64,000 bases of DNA, taken from the NCBI GenBank assembly GCA_036399175.1, contig DASWNP010000021.1, positions 1-64,000 on the forward strand. Reading direction: 5' to 3'. Below are positions 42,931-51,786 of this stretch, one piece after another; within the stretch, counting starts at the first letter, position 1, and every line of letters starts with the position of its first letter. The position numbers and the translations under genes are program-made. The notes beneath the pieces were generated by a model. That model was given only the letters and a program-made list of their open reading frames with translations, had not been told where the DNA came from and did not search any database. Origin of the DNA: DASWNP01 sp036399175. GTDB taxonomy: Bacteria; Acidobacteriota; Blastocatellia; Pyrinomonadales; Pyrinomonadaceae.

Positions 42931-42944
42931 ATAGAGACAGAGTC

Positions 42945-43643
42945 GTGGACGATAAGCTTTTGCCGCCGACATTTAAGGGGAGGCAGTATGAGTTGCGGGC
43001 GATGGGGCTGCGCGATTTCGCGGGGCTGCGTCGGGATACGGACGCGCTCGACCCGTTCGCTTTGGCCGATTTTGCGAAGCTGATGGTGGTGGATTTTGAG
43101 CAGATTCAGGGTCTGTCGGAAGAGACGCGGGAGCATCTGTTGGGGACGGGGTCGAACATGTGGTCGGGCGGGACGTGCTCGCGTCCGCTGCCGAACGGTT
43201 GGAGGCTTGTGATTCTCAATCCGAAGCACGGGCGGCAGCGCAATAATGCGACGTTGATGGAGGAGGTCTGTCACGTCTTTTTGGGGCATAAGGCGAATCG
43301 TCTCTCAATCGTCGCGCAGAATAAGCAGGGGAAGACAGTGGCGCGCGATTATAACGAGGCGGATGAAGAGGCGGCTTATGCGGTAGGCGCAGCGGCGCTC
43401 GTTCCCTATAGCGCGCTCGCCGAGTTCGTGCGGGCGGGGAAGAGTTCTATCGAGATTGCGCGCCATTTCAACGTGAGTCGTGAGTTGGTCGAATACCGAA
43501 TGAAGGTTTCGCGGCTGTGGAATGAATACAGGAAGCGGCATCCGGAGGAGGACGCGGCGCGCGCGGCGCGTTATCACGCGCAGATGGAGTACAGACGCCA
43601 GCAGGCGGCGACGGCGGGCGAGCGCGGCGCGGAGGGCGATTGA
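42945..43643 (+). CDS. ImmA/IrrE-like protein with altered zinc motif
   Basis: 232 aa from GTG 42945; no strong ribosome binding site. The stretch RNNATLMEEVCHVFLGHKAN aligns with the HExxH helix of ImmA/IrrE metallopeptidases, but the first His is replaced by Met (MEEVCH). A later acidic run (DYNEADEEAAYAVGAAALVP) provides the third-ligand region usual for the family. The C-terminal part has a helix-turn-helix-like segment (SIEIARHFNVSRELVEYRMK). Such proteases cleave XRE-type repressors. The XRE gene at 39168 lies 3.8 kb away, so a functional pairing is possible but unproven. Confidence 0.8.
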   Translation: MDDKLLPPTFKGRQYELRAMGLRDFAGLRRDTDALDPFALADFAKLMVVDFEQIQGLSEETREHLLGTGSNMWSGGTCSRPLPNGWRLVILNPKHGRQRNNATLMEEVCHVFLGHKANRLSIVAQNKQGKTVARDYNEADEEAAYAVGAAALVPYSALAEFVRAGKSSIEIARHFNVSRELVEYRMKVSRLWNEYRKRHPEEDAARAARYHAQMEYRRQQAATAGERGAEGD

Positions 43644-43767
43644 GAATGAAGACGCGCGGCGCAGGGTCGGACTTCATCTATCAAATGCCTCACGTCGCAG
43701 GCGGCGCGCTTCGTCTCCCCCTTTTCTTCGTCTTCCGATTTTCGACGCCTGTCGCTCGTAGCCGAAC

Positions 43768-44904
43768 ATGAAGCGAGACTACGCGCCGCCGGAGCAGTTG
43801 CGCGAGATGCGCGACGAAATCAAACGCCGCATCGACTATCGCACCTTTTACCAACGCTATCTTCCGAGCGATGCCAGGCAGTCGGGCGCGCGTCTGCAAT
43901 CGCTCTGCCCCATCCCCGCGCACAACCATAGCGGCAAAGGCCATCCGAGCCTGTCGATAGATTTACAGCGCGGGCTCTTTCATTGCTTCTCGCGCGAAGA
44001 GGGCGGCGACTGCATCAGCTTCTACGAGTTGATGCACGGCGTCTCGTTCGCACGCGCCGTGCGCGAGATGGCGCGCGAACTCGGCATCGGCAGAAGCGGC
44101 AAGGGCGCACGCGGGCAGCGCTCGCTGGCTCTCTCCGCCGCGCCCGACGCCGATACCGGTGAGACGGAAAACTGGACGCCGCTTGAGCCCGAGCGCATGA
44201 ACGCGGTCTGCGAGGCTTTTCTGAGCGTCTGCCGCACGGAAGACCAACTGGAAGGCTTGAACTACCTTGCGCGGCGCGGCATCGACTCGCGGACGGTGAA
44301 GCGCGCAGGCATCACGTACTTTCCGAGGCGCGCATATCGACGCGTGATGCGGCAGATGCGCGAGGCGTTCTCGCTCGAAGAATTGCGGCAGAGCGGGCTT
44401 TTCAACGCGCGCGAGCGCCTGACGTTTTACAGGCATCGACTTCTGTTTCCCTTCTACGTCGAGCGGCGCGCCCTCTACTTGCAGGCGCGCACGACCGCCG
44501 CCGGGGTCGAGCCGCGCTGGCACAACATGCGCGGCGGCGTGCCCGCCCTCTACAACGTCGATGCGCTCGAACCCTTAGCGAGCGATGCGGTCGTCTATCT
44601 GGTCGAGGGCTTCACTGACACTCTCACGCTCGCGGCCTACGGCTTTCCGGCGGTCGGGCTCGTCGGCGCTGGCGGACTCAAAGAGGAATGGCTCGCGCCG
44701 CTCGGACGCTTTCGAGTCGTCGCCGCGCTCGACCCGGACACGGCCGGACGCCGCGCCGCCGCCCGCTACGAAGAGCTTTTCGCATCTCGCGGCCTGCGCC
44801 TCGCCTCCATCAATCTGCCCTGCGATGTCAACGACTTCTTCCGCCAGCATCCTTCCGCCGCCCTCGAATTCACACTGCTGACCGAAGCGGCTCTGGAAGA
44901 TTGA
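43768..44904 (+). CDS. DnaG-like primase with CHC2 zinc finger and TOPRIM domain
   Basis: 378 aa, shorter than chromosomal DnaG (~600). The CHC2 zinc finger uses Cys47 (LCPIPAHNH), Cys73 (LFHCFSREEGG) and Cys82 plus a His near 52-54. A middle region (LNYLARRGIDSRTVKRAGIT; FYRHRLLFPFYVERRALYLQ) resembles the DnaG core. The TOPRIM domain has the Glu motif VVYLVEGFTDTLTLAA and the DxD motif VVAALDPDTAGRR. No helicase-binding C-terminal domain is present. Size and setting fit plasmid, phage or ICE primases. Confidence 0.88.
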   Translation: MKRDYAPPEQLREMRDEIKRRIDYRTFYQRYLPSDARQSGARLQSLCPIPAHNHSGKGHPSLSIDLQRGLFHCFSREEGGDCISFYELMHGVSFARAVREMARELGIGRSGKGARGQRSLALSAAPDADTGETENWTPLEPERMNAVCEAFLSVCRTEDQLEGLNYLARRGIDSRTVKRAGITYFPRRAYRRVMRQMREAFSLEELRQSGLFNARERLTFYRHRLLFPFYVERRALYLQARTTAAGVEPRWHNMRGGVPALYNVDALEPLASDAVVYLVEGFTDTLTLAAYGFPAVGLVGAGGLKEEWLAPLGRFRVVAALDPDTAGRRAAARYEELFASRGLRLASINLPCDVNDFFRQHPSAALEFTLLTEAALED

Positions 44905-44949
44905 TTCATTTCTTCATTGATTCAATGAACCAATGATTCAATGATTCAA
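44901..44949. repeat. Short-unit repeat H13 (8-bp GATTCAAT units)
   Basis: Inverted arms TTGATTCATTTCTTCATTGA and TCAATGAACCAATGATTCAA. Units repeat every 8 bp, unlike the 7-bp units elsewhere. It overlaps the stop of the primase gene. Confidence 0.65.
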
Positions 44950-44969
44950 TCCCTGTTATAATCCGTTTT

Positions 44970-46283
44970 ATGGCTGACGACCTGAGCAAAGCGATTGCGC
45001 CGACCGCCGGGCTGACCGTGACGGATAAGCTGCGTCTGCTGCTCGACATCACGAAAAAAATCAGCCGCTCGCTCAACCTCGAAGAAGTGCTCGTGCAGGT
45101 GATGAACACGCTCGACTCGCTTCTGCCTTACGACGCGGCGGGCATCTATATCATCAAGTGTGCGAAGCCGCGCGAGGGTGTGCCGCAGACCGAAGACGCC
45201 TCGGGCGAGATTCTTTTTCATGCGGAAGCCGTGCGCGGCTACGACCTCGAAGAGATGTTGGAGCTGCGCCTGCGCGCGGGCGAGGGCATCATCGGTTACG
45301 TGGCGCAGACGGGCGAAGCCATCATCGTCCCCGACGTGCGCCACGACCCTCGATACGTCAACGCCCGCAAGGAGACGCGCTCCGAGATGGTCGCCCCGAT
45401 TATCTCGAACGACGAAGTCATCGGCGTCTTCGACCTCGAAAGCGACCACCTCAACGCTTACACGGAAGACGACCGGCAGGTCTTGATGCTTCTGGCGTCG
45501 CAGGTCGCAATCATCATCGAGAAGGCGATGCTGCACGAGCATCTGGTGGCGAAGAAGCGCATGGAAGCGCAGCTCGAAGTGGCGCGTCACGTCCAGCTCA
45601 GCCTGCTTCCGCCGCGCGACCCGCAGCTCGAAGGCTTCGACATCTCCGCCTACAACTTCTCGACCGAAGAGGTCTCCGGCGACTACTACGACTTCGTCAA
45701 CATCTACGACGACCACCTCGGCCTCGTCATCGCCGACGTTTCCGGCAAAGGCGTCCCGGCGGCGCTTTTGATGGCTTTCCTGCGCGCCTCCCTGCGCGCC
45801 GCCATCCACATCGGCTACGCGCCCAACATCTCGATGGCGAAGGTCAACTACCTGCTCTGGGAATCGGTCGAGAGCAACCAGTTCGTCACGGCCTTCTACG
45901 GCGTGCTCGACGCCACAAACAAGACGCTCGCCTACGCCAACGCCGGACACAACCCGCCGCTTCTCATGGACAAAGAGGGCAACGCACGCTTCATCGAGCG
46001 CGGCGGCCTCCCGCTCGGCATGTTCCGCGACACGCGCTACTACGAATACTACCTCCCGCTCGAATCCGGCCAGACGCTCCTGCTCTACACGGACGGCGCG
46101 ACGGAGGCGACAAACGAAAACGAGGAGGAGTACGGACGCGAGCGTCTGGAGAAGGCTGTGCGCGAAGGGCGCGAGCGCGGAGCGCGCGAGCTGATAGACT
46201 ACATCTACGCCGACCTGCTCGAATGGACAGCCGGACGCGGCTCCGGCGACGACGTGACCTTCGTCGTCATCAAAGCCCTCTGA
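44970..46283 (+). CDS. GAF-domain and SpoIIE/PP2C-type serine phosphatase
   Basis: 437 aa. The GAF domain (residues ~25-190) has LLDITKKISRSLNLEEVLVQ, GEGIIGYVAQTGEAIIVPDV and the ending DVFDLESDHLNA-like IGVFDLESDHLNAYTED. The SpoIIE phosphatase domain (~215-437) shows ARHVQLSLLPPRDPQLEGFD, VSGDYYDFVNIYDDHLGLVI, ADVSGKGVPAALLMAFLRAS and YANAGHNPPLLMD, with acidic metal ligands at SGDYYD, ADVSGKG and DDVTF. Typical RsbU/RsbP-type switch that dephosphorylates an anti-sigma antagonist; no such partner is adjacent. Confidence 0.93.
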   Translation: MADDLSKAIAPTAGLTVTDKLRLLLDITKKISRSLNLEEVLVQVMNTLDSLLPYDAAGIYIIKCAKPREGVPQTEDASGEILFHAEAVRGYDLEEMLELRLRAGEGIIGYVAQTGEAIIVPDVRHDPRYVNARKETRSEMVAPIISNDEVIGVFDLESDHLNAYTEDDRQVLMLLASQVAIIIEKAMLHEHLVAKKRMEAQLEVARHVQLSLLPPRDPQLEGFDISAYNFSTEEVSGDYYDFVNIYDDHLGLVIADVSGKGVPAALLMAFLRASLRAAIHIGYAPNISMAKVNYLLWESVESNQFVTAFYGVLDATNKTLAYANAGHNPPLLMDKEGNARFIERGGLPLGMFRDTRYYEYYLPLESGQTLLLYTDGATEATNENEEEYGRERLEKAVREGRERGARELIDYIYADLLEWTAGRGSGDDVTFVVIKAL

Positions 46284-46286
46284 GCT

Positions 46287-46364
46287 AAACGCGGAAGTAG
46301 GAACGCGGAACGATGAACTGTCAGACTTTGAAGTTCATCGGTCCGCGTTCCTACTTCCGCGTTT
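46287..46364. repeat. Heptad-repeat hairpin H14 (GCGGAAC family), near-perfect arms
   Basis: 32 bp arms with one mismatch: AAACGCGGAAGTAGGAACGC plus GGAACGATGAAC, and the complement ending CGCGTTT, around a 14 nt loop (TGTCAGACTTTGAA). It starts 4 bp after the phosphatase stop and sits between convergent genes. One of the best preserved copies. Confidence 0.92.
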
Positions 46365-46368
46365 CTTT

Positions 46369-46626
46369 TTAGTGTGTTGTCAGCGAGTTGTGTGCGTGGT
46401 CGCCGCCGGGCGCGAGCGGCGCGCGGTAACGACCGTAGTTAAACTCGGCCCGGGCGTCGGAGAAAGCGTAAACGTCGAAACCGTAGGCGTCAAAATAGGC
46501 TGCCAAATCGTCGGCGGCGCGAAGGTAGACGGTCGGAGCGTAGCCCGCATCAGCGCGAATTTCCAGCAGGCGCTCGATTACTTCCAACGGCGCAAAGACG
46601 CGCACCGGGTCTCTATAGGTTGCCAT
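46369..46626 (-). CDS. Small protein of unknown function
   Basis: 85 aa from ATG 46626, preceded by AAAAGGAGG at 8-10 bp, which supports it as a real gene. The sequence MATYRDPVRVFAPLEVIERL, then RADAGYAPTVYLRAADDLAA and YFDAYGFDVYAFSDARAEFN, is mixed alpha/beta without a known motif. Not recognised. It is convergent with the phosphatase gene across hairpin H14. Confidence 0.65.
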   Translation of the reverse strand: MATYRDPVRVFAPLEVIERLLEIRADAGYAPTVYLRAADDLAAYFDAYGFDVYAFSDARAEFNYGRYRAPLAPGGDHAHNSLTTH

Positions 46627-47011
46627 GATACAGCGCCTCCTTTTCCCCTCGTTCTCGCGGGACGCCTCCTGCCTTTCGGAGCGCTCTCCCGCGCTGCTCA
46701 CTGTGATGTACGCCGAAAGTCGCCCGGTTGTTTGCGCTCCGCATATATTTTCGGTTACAAAGGTATAGAAACTGTGCGTTCGCCTCCCCGAGCCCAGGTT
46801 TCCGCGACTCGAAATTTGCTACACTAAGGCCGCCGAAAGAGTGTGCCGTCCGAGCGACACACACCACCCCCAGAAGCTTTGATAGACTGAGCCGGGACGC
46901 CGAAGCTGCGAAGCGATGCGTCGAAGATTTCCGTCCCGCGTCGCCGCCGTAAGCCATAACAGGCGAAAGACCGGCAGCCCTTTTTTTCTTTAACGTTTGC
47001 CATAATTCCCT
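46627..47011. other. Intergenic region before the PilT-like gene
   Basis: 385 bp. Likely holds the divergent promoters of the small protein and of the PilT-like gene. No further gene, hairpin or repeat stands out. Confidence 0.4.
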
Positions 47012-48286
47012 ATGACTACGCCACAGACGCCAAACGCGCCGCCCGCCGCTTCAGCCTCCGCGCCGCAAGGAGCGACGCCCGCGCCGCCGCCGCTCAATTT
47101 CGTCAACGTCCTGCAACGCATGCTGAACGTCTCGGATAAGGTGAGTGACCTGATTTTCTCGCCCGGTCGGCCCCCCCAGGTCGAGCTTCTCGGAAAACTG
47201 CAAGCCGTCCCCGTGCCGGGACTGGAGAAGCTGACGCCCGCGCACACCGCCGACATCTCGAAGCTCATCGTCGGCAGCCACCTGCGCGCCGGACATCACC
47301 TCGCCTCCGCGCAAAATCTTGAGAAGAACGGCTCGACCGACGTTTCCTTCAGCGCCCCCGGCCTCGCGCGCTTTCGCGTCAACATCTTCATGCAGCGCGG
47401 CACACATGCCATCGTCATGCGCGTTATCCCCACGCGCCCGCCGCGCTTCAGCGACTTCAACCTCCCGCCGCAGCTCAAAGAGATAGCCGACATCAAGAAC
47501 GGCATCGTCCTTGTCACAGGCCCTACGGGGAGCGGCAAATCCACCACGCTCGCCGCCATCATCGACCTCATCAACGAGACAAAGCACTACCACGTCATCA
47601 CCATCGAAGACCCCATCGAGTTTCTGCACACGCACAAGAGCTCGACCATCCACCAGCGCGAGCTTCATTCCGACACGCCCAGTTTCGCGCTCGCCCTGAG
47701 AGCCGCGCTGCGGCAAGCGCCGAAGGTCATACTCGTCGGCGAGATGCGCGACCGAGAGACCATCGAAGTCGCCCTCGAAGCCTCCGAAACCGGGCATCTC
47801 GTCCTGTCTACGCTCCACACCATCGATGCCTCCAAGACCATCGACCGCATCATCGGCGTCTTCCCCAAAAACGAAGAGCAGTCCATCCGCACACGTCTCT
47901 CGCAGACCTTCCGTTTCATCATCTCGCAAAGGCTGATTCCCCGCGCTGACAAAAAGGGCAGAATCGCGGCCATCGAGATTCTCAAGTCAACGTCGCGCAC
48001 GCGCGAGTACATGGAGCGGGGCGAGGCGGAAGGCAAGTCGATGATTGACGCGATGGAGCAGGGCGAGCTGGAAGGCATGCAGACCTTCGACGGCGTGCTC
48101 GAAAAGATGATTCGTGAGGGAACGGTCAACAGGGAAGAGGGTCTCAACTACGCAACCAACAAGAACAACCTCATGCTTCGCCTCGCCGACTTCGGCAGCG
48201 CGAGCGGCGGCGACGGCTCGACGCCGCCCGCCAAGCAGGGCTCGCCCGGCGACGGCGGCGGCTCGATGCTCGACATGATTGAGTAA
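47012..48286 (+). CDS. PilT/PilU-type type IV pilus retraction ATPase
   Basis: 424 aa. Pro/Ala-rich N-terminus, then the N-terminal domain (VLQRMLNVSDKVSDLIFSPG). The ATPase core has Walker A GPTGSGKSTTL (~170-178), the Asp box HVITIEDPIEFLH, Walker B PKVILVGEMRDRETI, and the His box TGHLVLSTLHTIDASKTIDR. The C-terminal region resembles PilU/PilT (SIRTRLSQTFRFIISQRLIP) and ends in a Gly/Ser/Pro tail. It powers pilus depolymerisation and twitching motility. No pil genes flank it. Confidence 0.93.
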   Translation: MTTPQTPNAPPAASASAPQGATPAPPPLNFVNVLQRMLNVSDKVSDLIFSPGRPPQVELLGKLQAVPVPGLEKLTPAHTADISKLIVGSHLRAGHHLASAQNLEKNGSTDVSFSAPGLARFRVNIFMQRGTHAIVMRVIPTRPPRFSDFNLPPQLKEIADIKNGIVLVTGPTGSGKSTTLAAIIDLINETKHYHVITIEDPIEFLHTHKSSTIHQRELHSDTPSFALALRAALRQAPKVILVGEMRDRETIEVALEASETGHLVLSTLHTIDASKTIDRIIGVFPKNEEQSIRTRLSQTFRFIISQRLIPRADKKGRIAAIEILKSTSRTREYMERGEAEGKSMIDAMEQGELEGMQTFDGVLEKMIREGTVNREEGLNYATNKNNLMLRLADFGSASGGDGSTPPAKQGSPGDGGGSMLDMIE

Positions 48287-48446
48287 CCGCCCGCGCTTTT
48301 CTCATCTTTCCCCTTTGAGTATCCTCGTCGCTTCGAGTCGAGCGAAGATTTGAAGCGACGTGCGCCGATTGCCGTCCGAGGGTCGGACTCTTTTCTTTTT
48401 GTCCCGGCAACCGCGCGCACGCGCGACAGGCATCAAAGGTTTCAGG

Positions 48447-50258
48447 ATGAGACGACGGACGTTTCAACAGAATCCATTTCAAACAGCGAAAATCAGGCGC
48501 TCGGCCTCGGTGCGTGCCTTCGCGCTCGTCGCGACCGCGGCGCTCTGCTGTACGTCGTTGCGACCGTCGTATGCGTTTCAGCCCGCAGATTTGCGCGTTG
48601 ACCTTCCGGCTAACGCGGAGGTGCTAATCGAGAACCGGCGCGGCGGCGTGAGCATAGAGGTTTGGGATGAGCAGTATGTTTCAGTCTCGGCTGTGACGGA
48701 AGGGGAATCGGCGTCCGCGTCGGGGCGCAGCTCGCCCGTGCGGCTGGAGAGGTCGGAGAGTCTTCTGTCAATCGGCGTGACTAGCGTCGCGGGCAGGAGG
48801 GCGACGAGAACGGCGACGACGACGACGCCCCGAGTCGATTTGAAGCTTCGACTACCGGCGCACGCGCGCGCCAAAATCTTTACAGGAGGCGGCGCGATAG
48901 AGGTGTCGGGCGCGCTCGCTTCGCTCGACGCGCAGACCGTTTCGGGCGACATCCGTCTAGACCTTCCCGCGCCGCCCGACGCCGAACTGACCGCGCACTC
49001 GCTGAACGGCAGCGTCCTCTTCAAAAGCGGCCTCGCCGGTTTGGTCGGCGCGGCGACGGTCGAGCAGCCTCTCCGAAAGAAGTTTCAGGCGCGTCTCGGC
49101 GCGGGCGCTCGCGCGGTGAGACTCTTTTCGGGGCGCGGACAGATTCGGATAGGAGCGCTCGCGGAATCGTCGCCTGCGTCGGCGCGGACTGCGGCGAGCG
49201 GCGCACGCATGGGCGCGACGGGCGAGCGCGCGGCGGGAGCGCAGGCGCTTGAAGTCGATGCTAACCCGAGACCCGGTCGGACGCCTGCGATGCTCGGCTC
49301 GGGCATCGGCGTCGAAGGTCGCGGCGCGAGCGTCGCTCAGTCGAGTCGGCCTGCGGATGAGCCCGAGGAGGTTGACGAGGGCGAGGTCGTGCGCGTCGAG
49401 ACGGAGCTTGTGACGCTCAACGCGAGCGTGATTGACAGAAGCAGTGGGCGCGGGTTGGCCGGTCTTTCGCAGAACGATTTCAGATTGTACGAGGACGGAG
49501 CGGCGCAGCAGATTGCGCACTTTCAGTCTTCGTCAGCGCCGTTCGATTTGCTTTTGCTGATAGACCTCTCGGGCTCGACCGTGCCGGTGACGAATTTGAT
49601 ACGCGCGGCGGCGCTTCGTTTCGTCAACGCCGCGCGCACGCAAGACCGCATCGGCGTCGTCACCTTCGCATCTGCGACGAGCATCGTCTCGCCGCTCACG
49701 ACCGACCGCGAGGCGCTGCGCGTCGCCATCGGCGCGATGGAGTCGCCCAAAGGCGACACGCGTCTCTACGACGCCCTCGGCTTCGCCATGAGTTTTCTCG
49801 AAAGAGATGCCGCGCCGACGCGACGCCGCGCCGTCGTCCTGATGAGCGACGGGCTCGACAGCACTCTGCCGAACGTCACGGGCGTCGGCTCGACGCTCTC
49901 TTTTGAAGAGCTGCGCTCCCGCGTCGCGGAGTTCGACGGCGTGCTCTACAGCATCTGGACGAGCACCGAATACGAAGCCTTCAGCCCCGAAGACATCCAG
50001 CCCGAAACCTTCGACCTGGTGAACAAGCGAATGCAGGAGTTGGCCGAAGCGGGCGGCGGCGTCTTCTACGACGTGGAACGGCTCGAAGACCTCGCGGGCA
50101 CATACGAGCGCGTCGTCGCAGACCTCGGCACGCTCTACAGTCTCTCCTACAAACCGACCAACAAAACGCGCGACGGACGCTGGCGCGCAATCCGTCTCAC
50201 TCTCCCAAACCTCCCCAACGCCGTCGCCCGCGCCAAACGCGGATACTTCGCGAAATAG
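48447..50258 (+). CDS. Acidobacterial VWFA-related domain protein, secreted
   Basis: 603 aa from ATG 48447. Signal peptide region SVRAFALVATAALCCTSLRP. Residues ~50-260 have a beta-rich adhesin-like part (VLIENRRGGVSIEVWDEQYV; LRLPAHARAKIFTGGGAIEV; QTVSGDIRLDL) of the DUF4097 sort. The VWA part begins ETELVTLNASVIDRSSGRGL then LSQNDFRLYEDGAAQQIAHF and the MIDAS motif LIDLSGSTVPV (near 372-377). It ends LSYKPTNKTRDGRWRAIRLT. This 'VWFA-related, Acidobacterial' family is a taxon marker. Its stop overlaps hairpin H15. Confidence 0.9.
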   Translation: MRRRTFQQNPFQTAKIRRSASVRAFALVATAALCCTSLRPSYAFQPADLRVDLPANAEVLIENRRGGVSIEVWDEQYVSVSAVTEGESASASGRSSPVRLERSESLLSIGVTSVAGRRATRTATTTTPRVDLKLRLPAHARAKIFTGGGAIEVSGALASLDAQTVSGDIRLDLPAPPDAELTAHSLNGSVLFKSGLAGLVGAATVEQPLRKKFQARLGAGARAVRLFSGRGQIRIGALAESSPASARTAASGARMGATGERAAGAQALEVDANPRPGRTPAMLGSGIGVEGRGASVAQSSRPADEPEEVDEGEVVRVETELVTLNASVIDRSSGRGLAGLSQNDFRLYEDGAAQQIAHFQSSSAPFDLLLLIDLSGSTVPVTNLIRAAALRFVNAARTQDRIGVVTFASATSIVSPLTTDREALRVAIGAMESPKGDTRLYDALGFAMSFLERDAAPTRRRAVVLMSDGLDSTLPNVTGVGSTLSFEELRSRVAEFDGVLYSIWTSTEYEAFSPEDIQPETFDLVNKRMQELAEAGGGVFYDVERLEDLAGTYERVVADLGTLYSLSYKPTNKTRDGRWRAIRLTLPNLPNAVARAKRGYFAK

Positions 50259-50368
50259 TCTGGAGTCTAAAGTCTGGAGTCTGGAGTCAAAACAAAAAGC
50301 TTTTGTCTTTGACTCCAGACTGTTTTGGTTTTGACTCCAGACTCTCGACTCCAGACTCCAGACTTTCC
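50257..50368. repeat. Heptad-repeat hairpin H15 (GTCTGGA family)
   Basis: Begins in the VWA stop codon. Units AGTCTGG, AGTCTAA, AGTCTGG, AGTCTGG, AGTCAAA; apex CAAAAAGCTTTTGTC; then two right-arm blocks, GACTCCAGACTG and GACTCCAGACTCTCGACTCC, the second extending to CAGACTTT. Confidence 0.88.
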
Positions 50369-50409
50369 AAGCGGCATCGCTCGGGGCGGTTTTTGCGTCT
50401 AAGCTTCTT

Positions 50410-51786
50410 ATGCGAACAGGCGGGAGAAACAGGCTTTTATTCGTCGTCGTTGTCGGCTTGATGATTGGCGGGCTGCTTGTATCGGGGTGCGGGAGTAAGC
50501 GCGCGTCGCGGCGGGGCGGAGTGCAGGCGGGCGCTGTCGTGCCGGTCGTGCGGACTCTTTCGCCTCTGCCGGTGCGCCCGCTTTCGCCGAGGCTGGAGGC
50601 TGTGCGCGGTGAGGTGATGCGCGAGACGGCCGAGGCGCGCGGCCTTGAGTGGAGGGGCGCGGTCGGGATGACGGAGTTGTCGGGCTGGGAGTATGGCACG
50701 CGCACGAAAGAAGTGGCGGAGATACTCGGCGGCGAAGACCTCAAGGCTCTGAGTAAGCTGGCGGTGGCCGGAGGGATTCTGCCGACGGGGACGGATTTGG
50801 CGACGCTCGCCGTCAGCTTCACAGCCGCGACGGCGGGCGCAACCTACTCGCCGCTCGACAAGCAGGTCTTGCTGCTTCAAAGCGAGACGGCCACGTCCGG
50901 CAATGCCAAGAACGACGCGGCGCGCGACCGCTCGCTGCTGACGCACGAGTTCGTTCACGCCCTGCAAGACCAGCACTTCGATTTGCTGAAACTCCTGCTA
51001 GTGCGCCCGTATAACTTCGACCGCACGGAGGCCGTCTTCGCTCTCGTCGAAGGCGACGCGATGAACGTGCAGCGCCGGCGCGAGAGCACCGACGCATGGG
51101 CGCGTCGGTCGCTCGAAGACATCGCGCGGCAGGAGGACGAGCGCTTCGGCGAATACCGTCGCGGCCTCGGCGCGCTCTTTCCGCCGCTCCTCACGGAGAC
51201 TTTCATCTTCCGCTACCGCGACGGCGCGCGCTTCGTCGAAACGATGCGGCGCAATCGCCCCGCAGTCAGCGTGGACGACATCTTTCGACGCCCGCCCGCG
51301 ACGAGCGAGCAGGTGCTTCATCCCGAAAAATATCTCTCGAACGAAGCGGCGCGCGAGGTGGCACTGAATGAAGAAGGCTTCGCGGCGGCGGGCTGGCAGA
51401 TGGTCTCTGCGACTCCGCTCGGCGAGATAGGCGTGCGCGGACTGCTTCTCGCGGGAGTCGGGCGCGCGGAGGCAACGCGCGCGGCTGCCGGGTGGGGCGG
51501 CGACCGCGCCGCAGTCTTCGAGCGCAACGCGAGCGCGCCCCTCTTCGTCTGGAAAACAAGCTGGGACAGGCGCGAAGACGCGCAGGAATTCTCCCGCGCC
51601 TACGCCGCGCTCCTGCGTCGGCGCACAGGAACAGAGGCGACAGACGCGCTCAACGTCGGCGGCGACTACTCGCTCGTCTGGCGCGAAGGCGCGATGCTCA
51701 CCCTGCTGCGCCAATCCGCCGATACCGTGCTCATCCTCCGAGCCGCCGAGGCCGACAGCGCGCAAGCCCTCGAACTGCTGAAATGA
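50410..51786 (+). CDS. Lipoprotein with HEFVH metalloprotease-like motif
   Basis: 458 aa. N-terminal lipobox LLVSGC with Cys27 indicates a lipid-anchored protein. Near residue 179 LLTHEFVHALQDQHFDLLKL contains HEFVH (HExxH), then EGDAMNVQRR about 35 residues later gives a candidate third acidic ligand, a gluzincin-like spacing. The C-terminal part (RREDAQEFSRAYAALLRRRT; LRAAEADSAQALELL) is alpha/beta. Family not recognised. The zinc-protease reading is an inference from the motif. Confidence 0.72.
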   Translation: MRTGGRNRLLFVVVVGLMIGGLLVSGCGSKRASRRGGVQAGAVVPVVRTLSPLPVRPLSPRLEAVRGEVMRETAEARGLEWRGAVGMTELSGWEYGTRTKEVAEILGGEDLKALSKLAVAGGILPTGTDLATLAVSFTAATAGATYSPLDKQVLLLQSETATSGNAKNDAARDRSLLTHEFVHALQDQHFDLLKLLLVRPYNFDRTEAVFALVEGDAMNVQRRRESTDAWARRSLEDIARQEDERFGEYRRGLGALFPPLLTETFIFRYRDGARFVETMRRNRPAVSVDDIFRRPPATSEQVLHPEKYLSNEAAREVALNEEGFAAAGWQMVSATPLGEIGVRGLLLAGVGRAEATRAAAGWGGDRAAVFERNASAPLFVWKTSWDRREDAQEFSRAYAALLRRRTGTEATDALNVGGDYSLVWREGAMLTLLRQSADTVLILRAAEADSAQALELLK

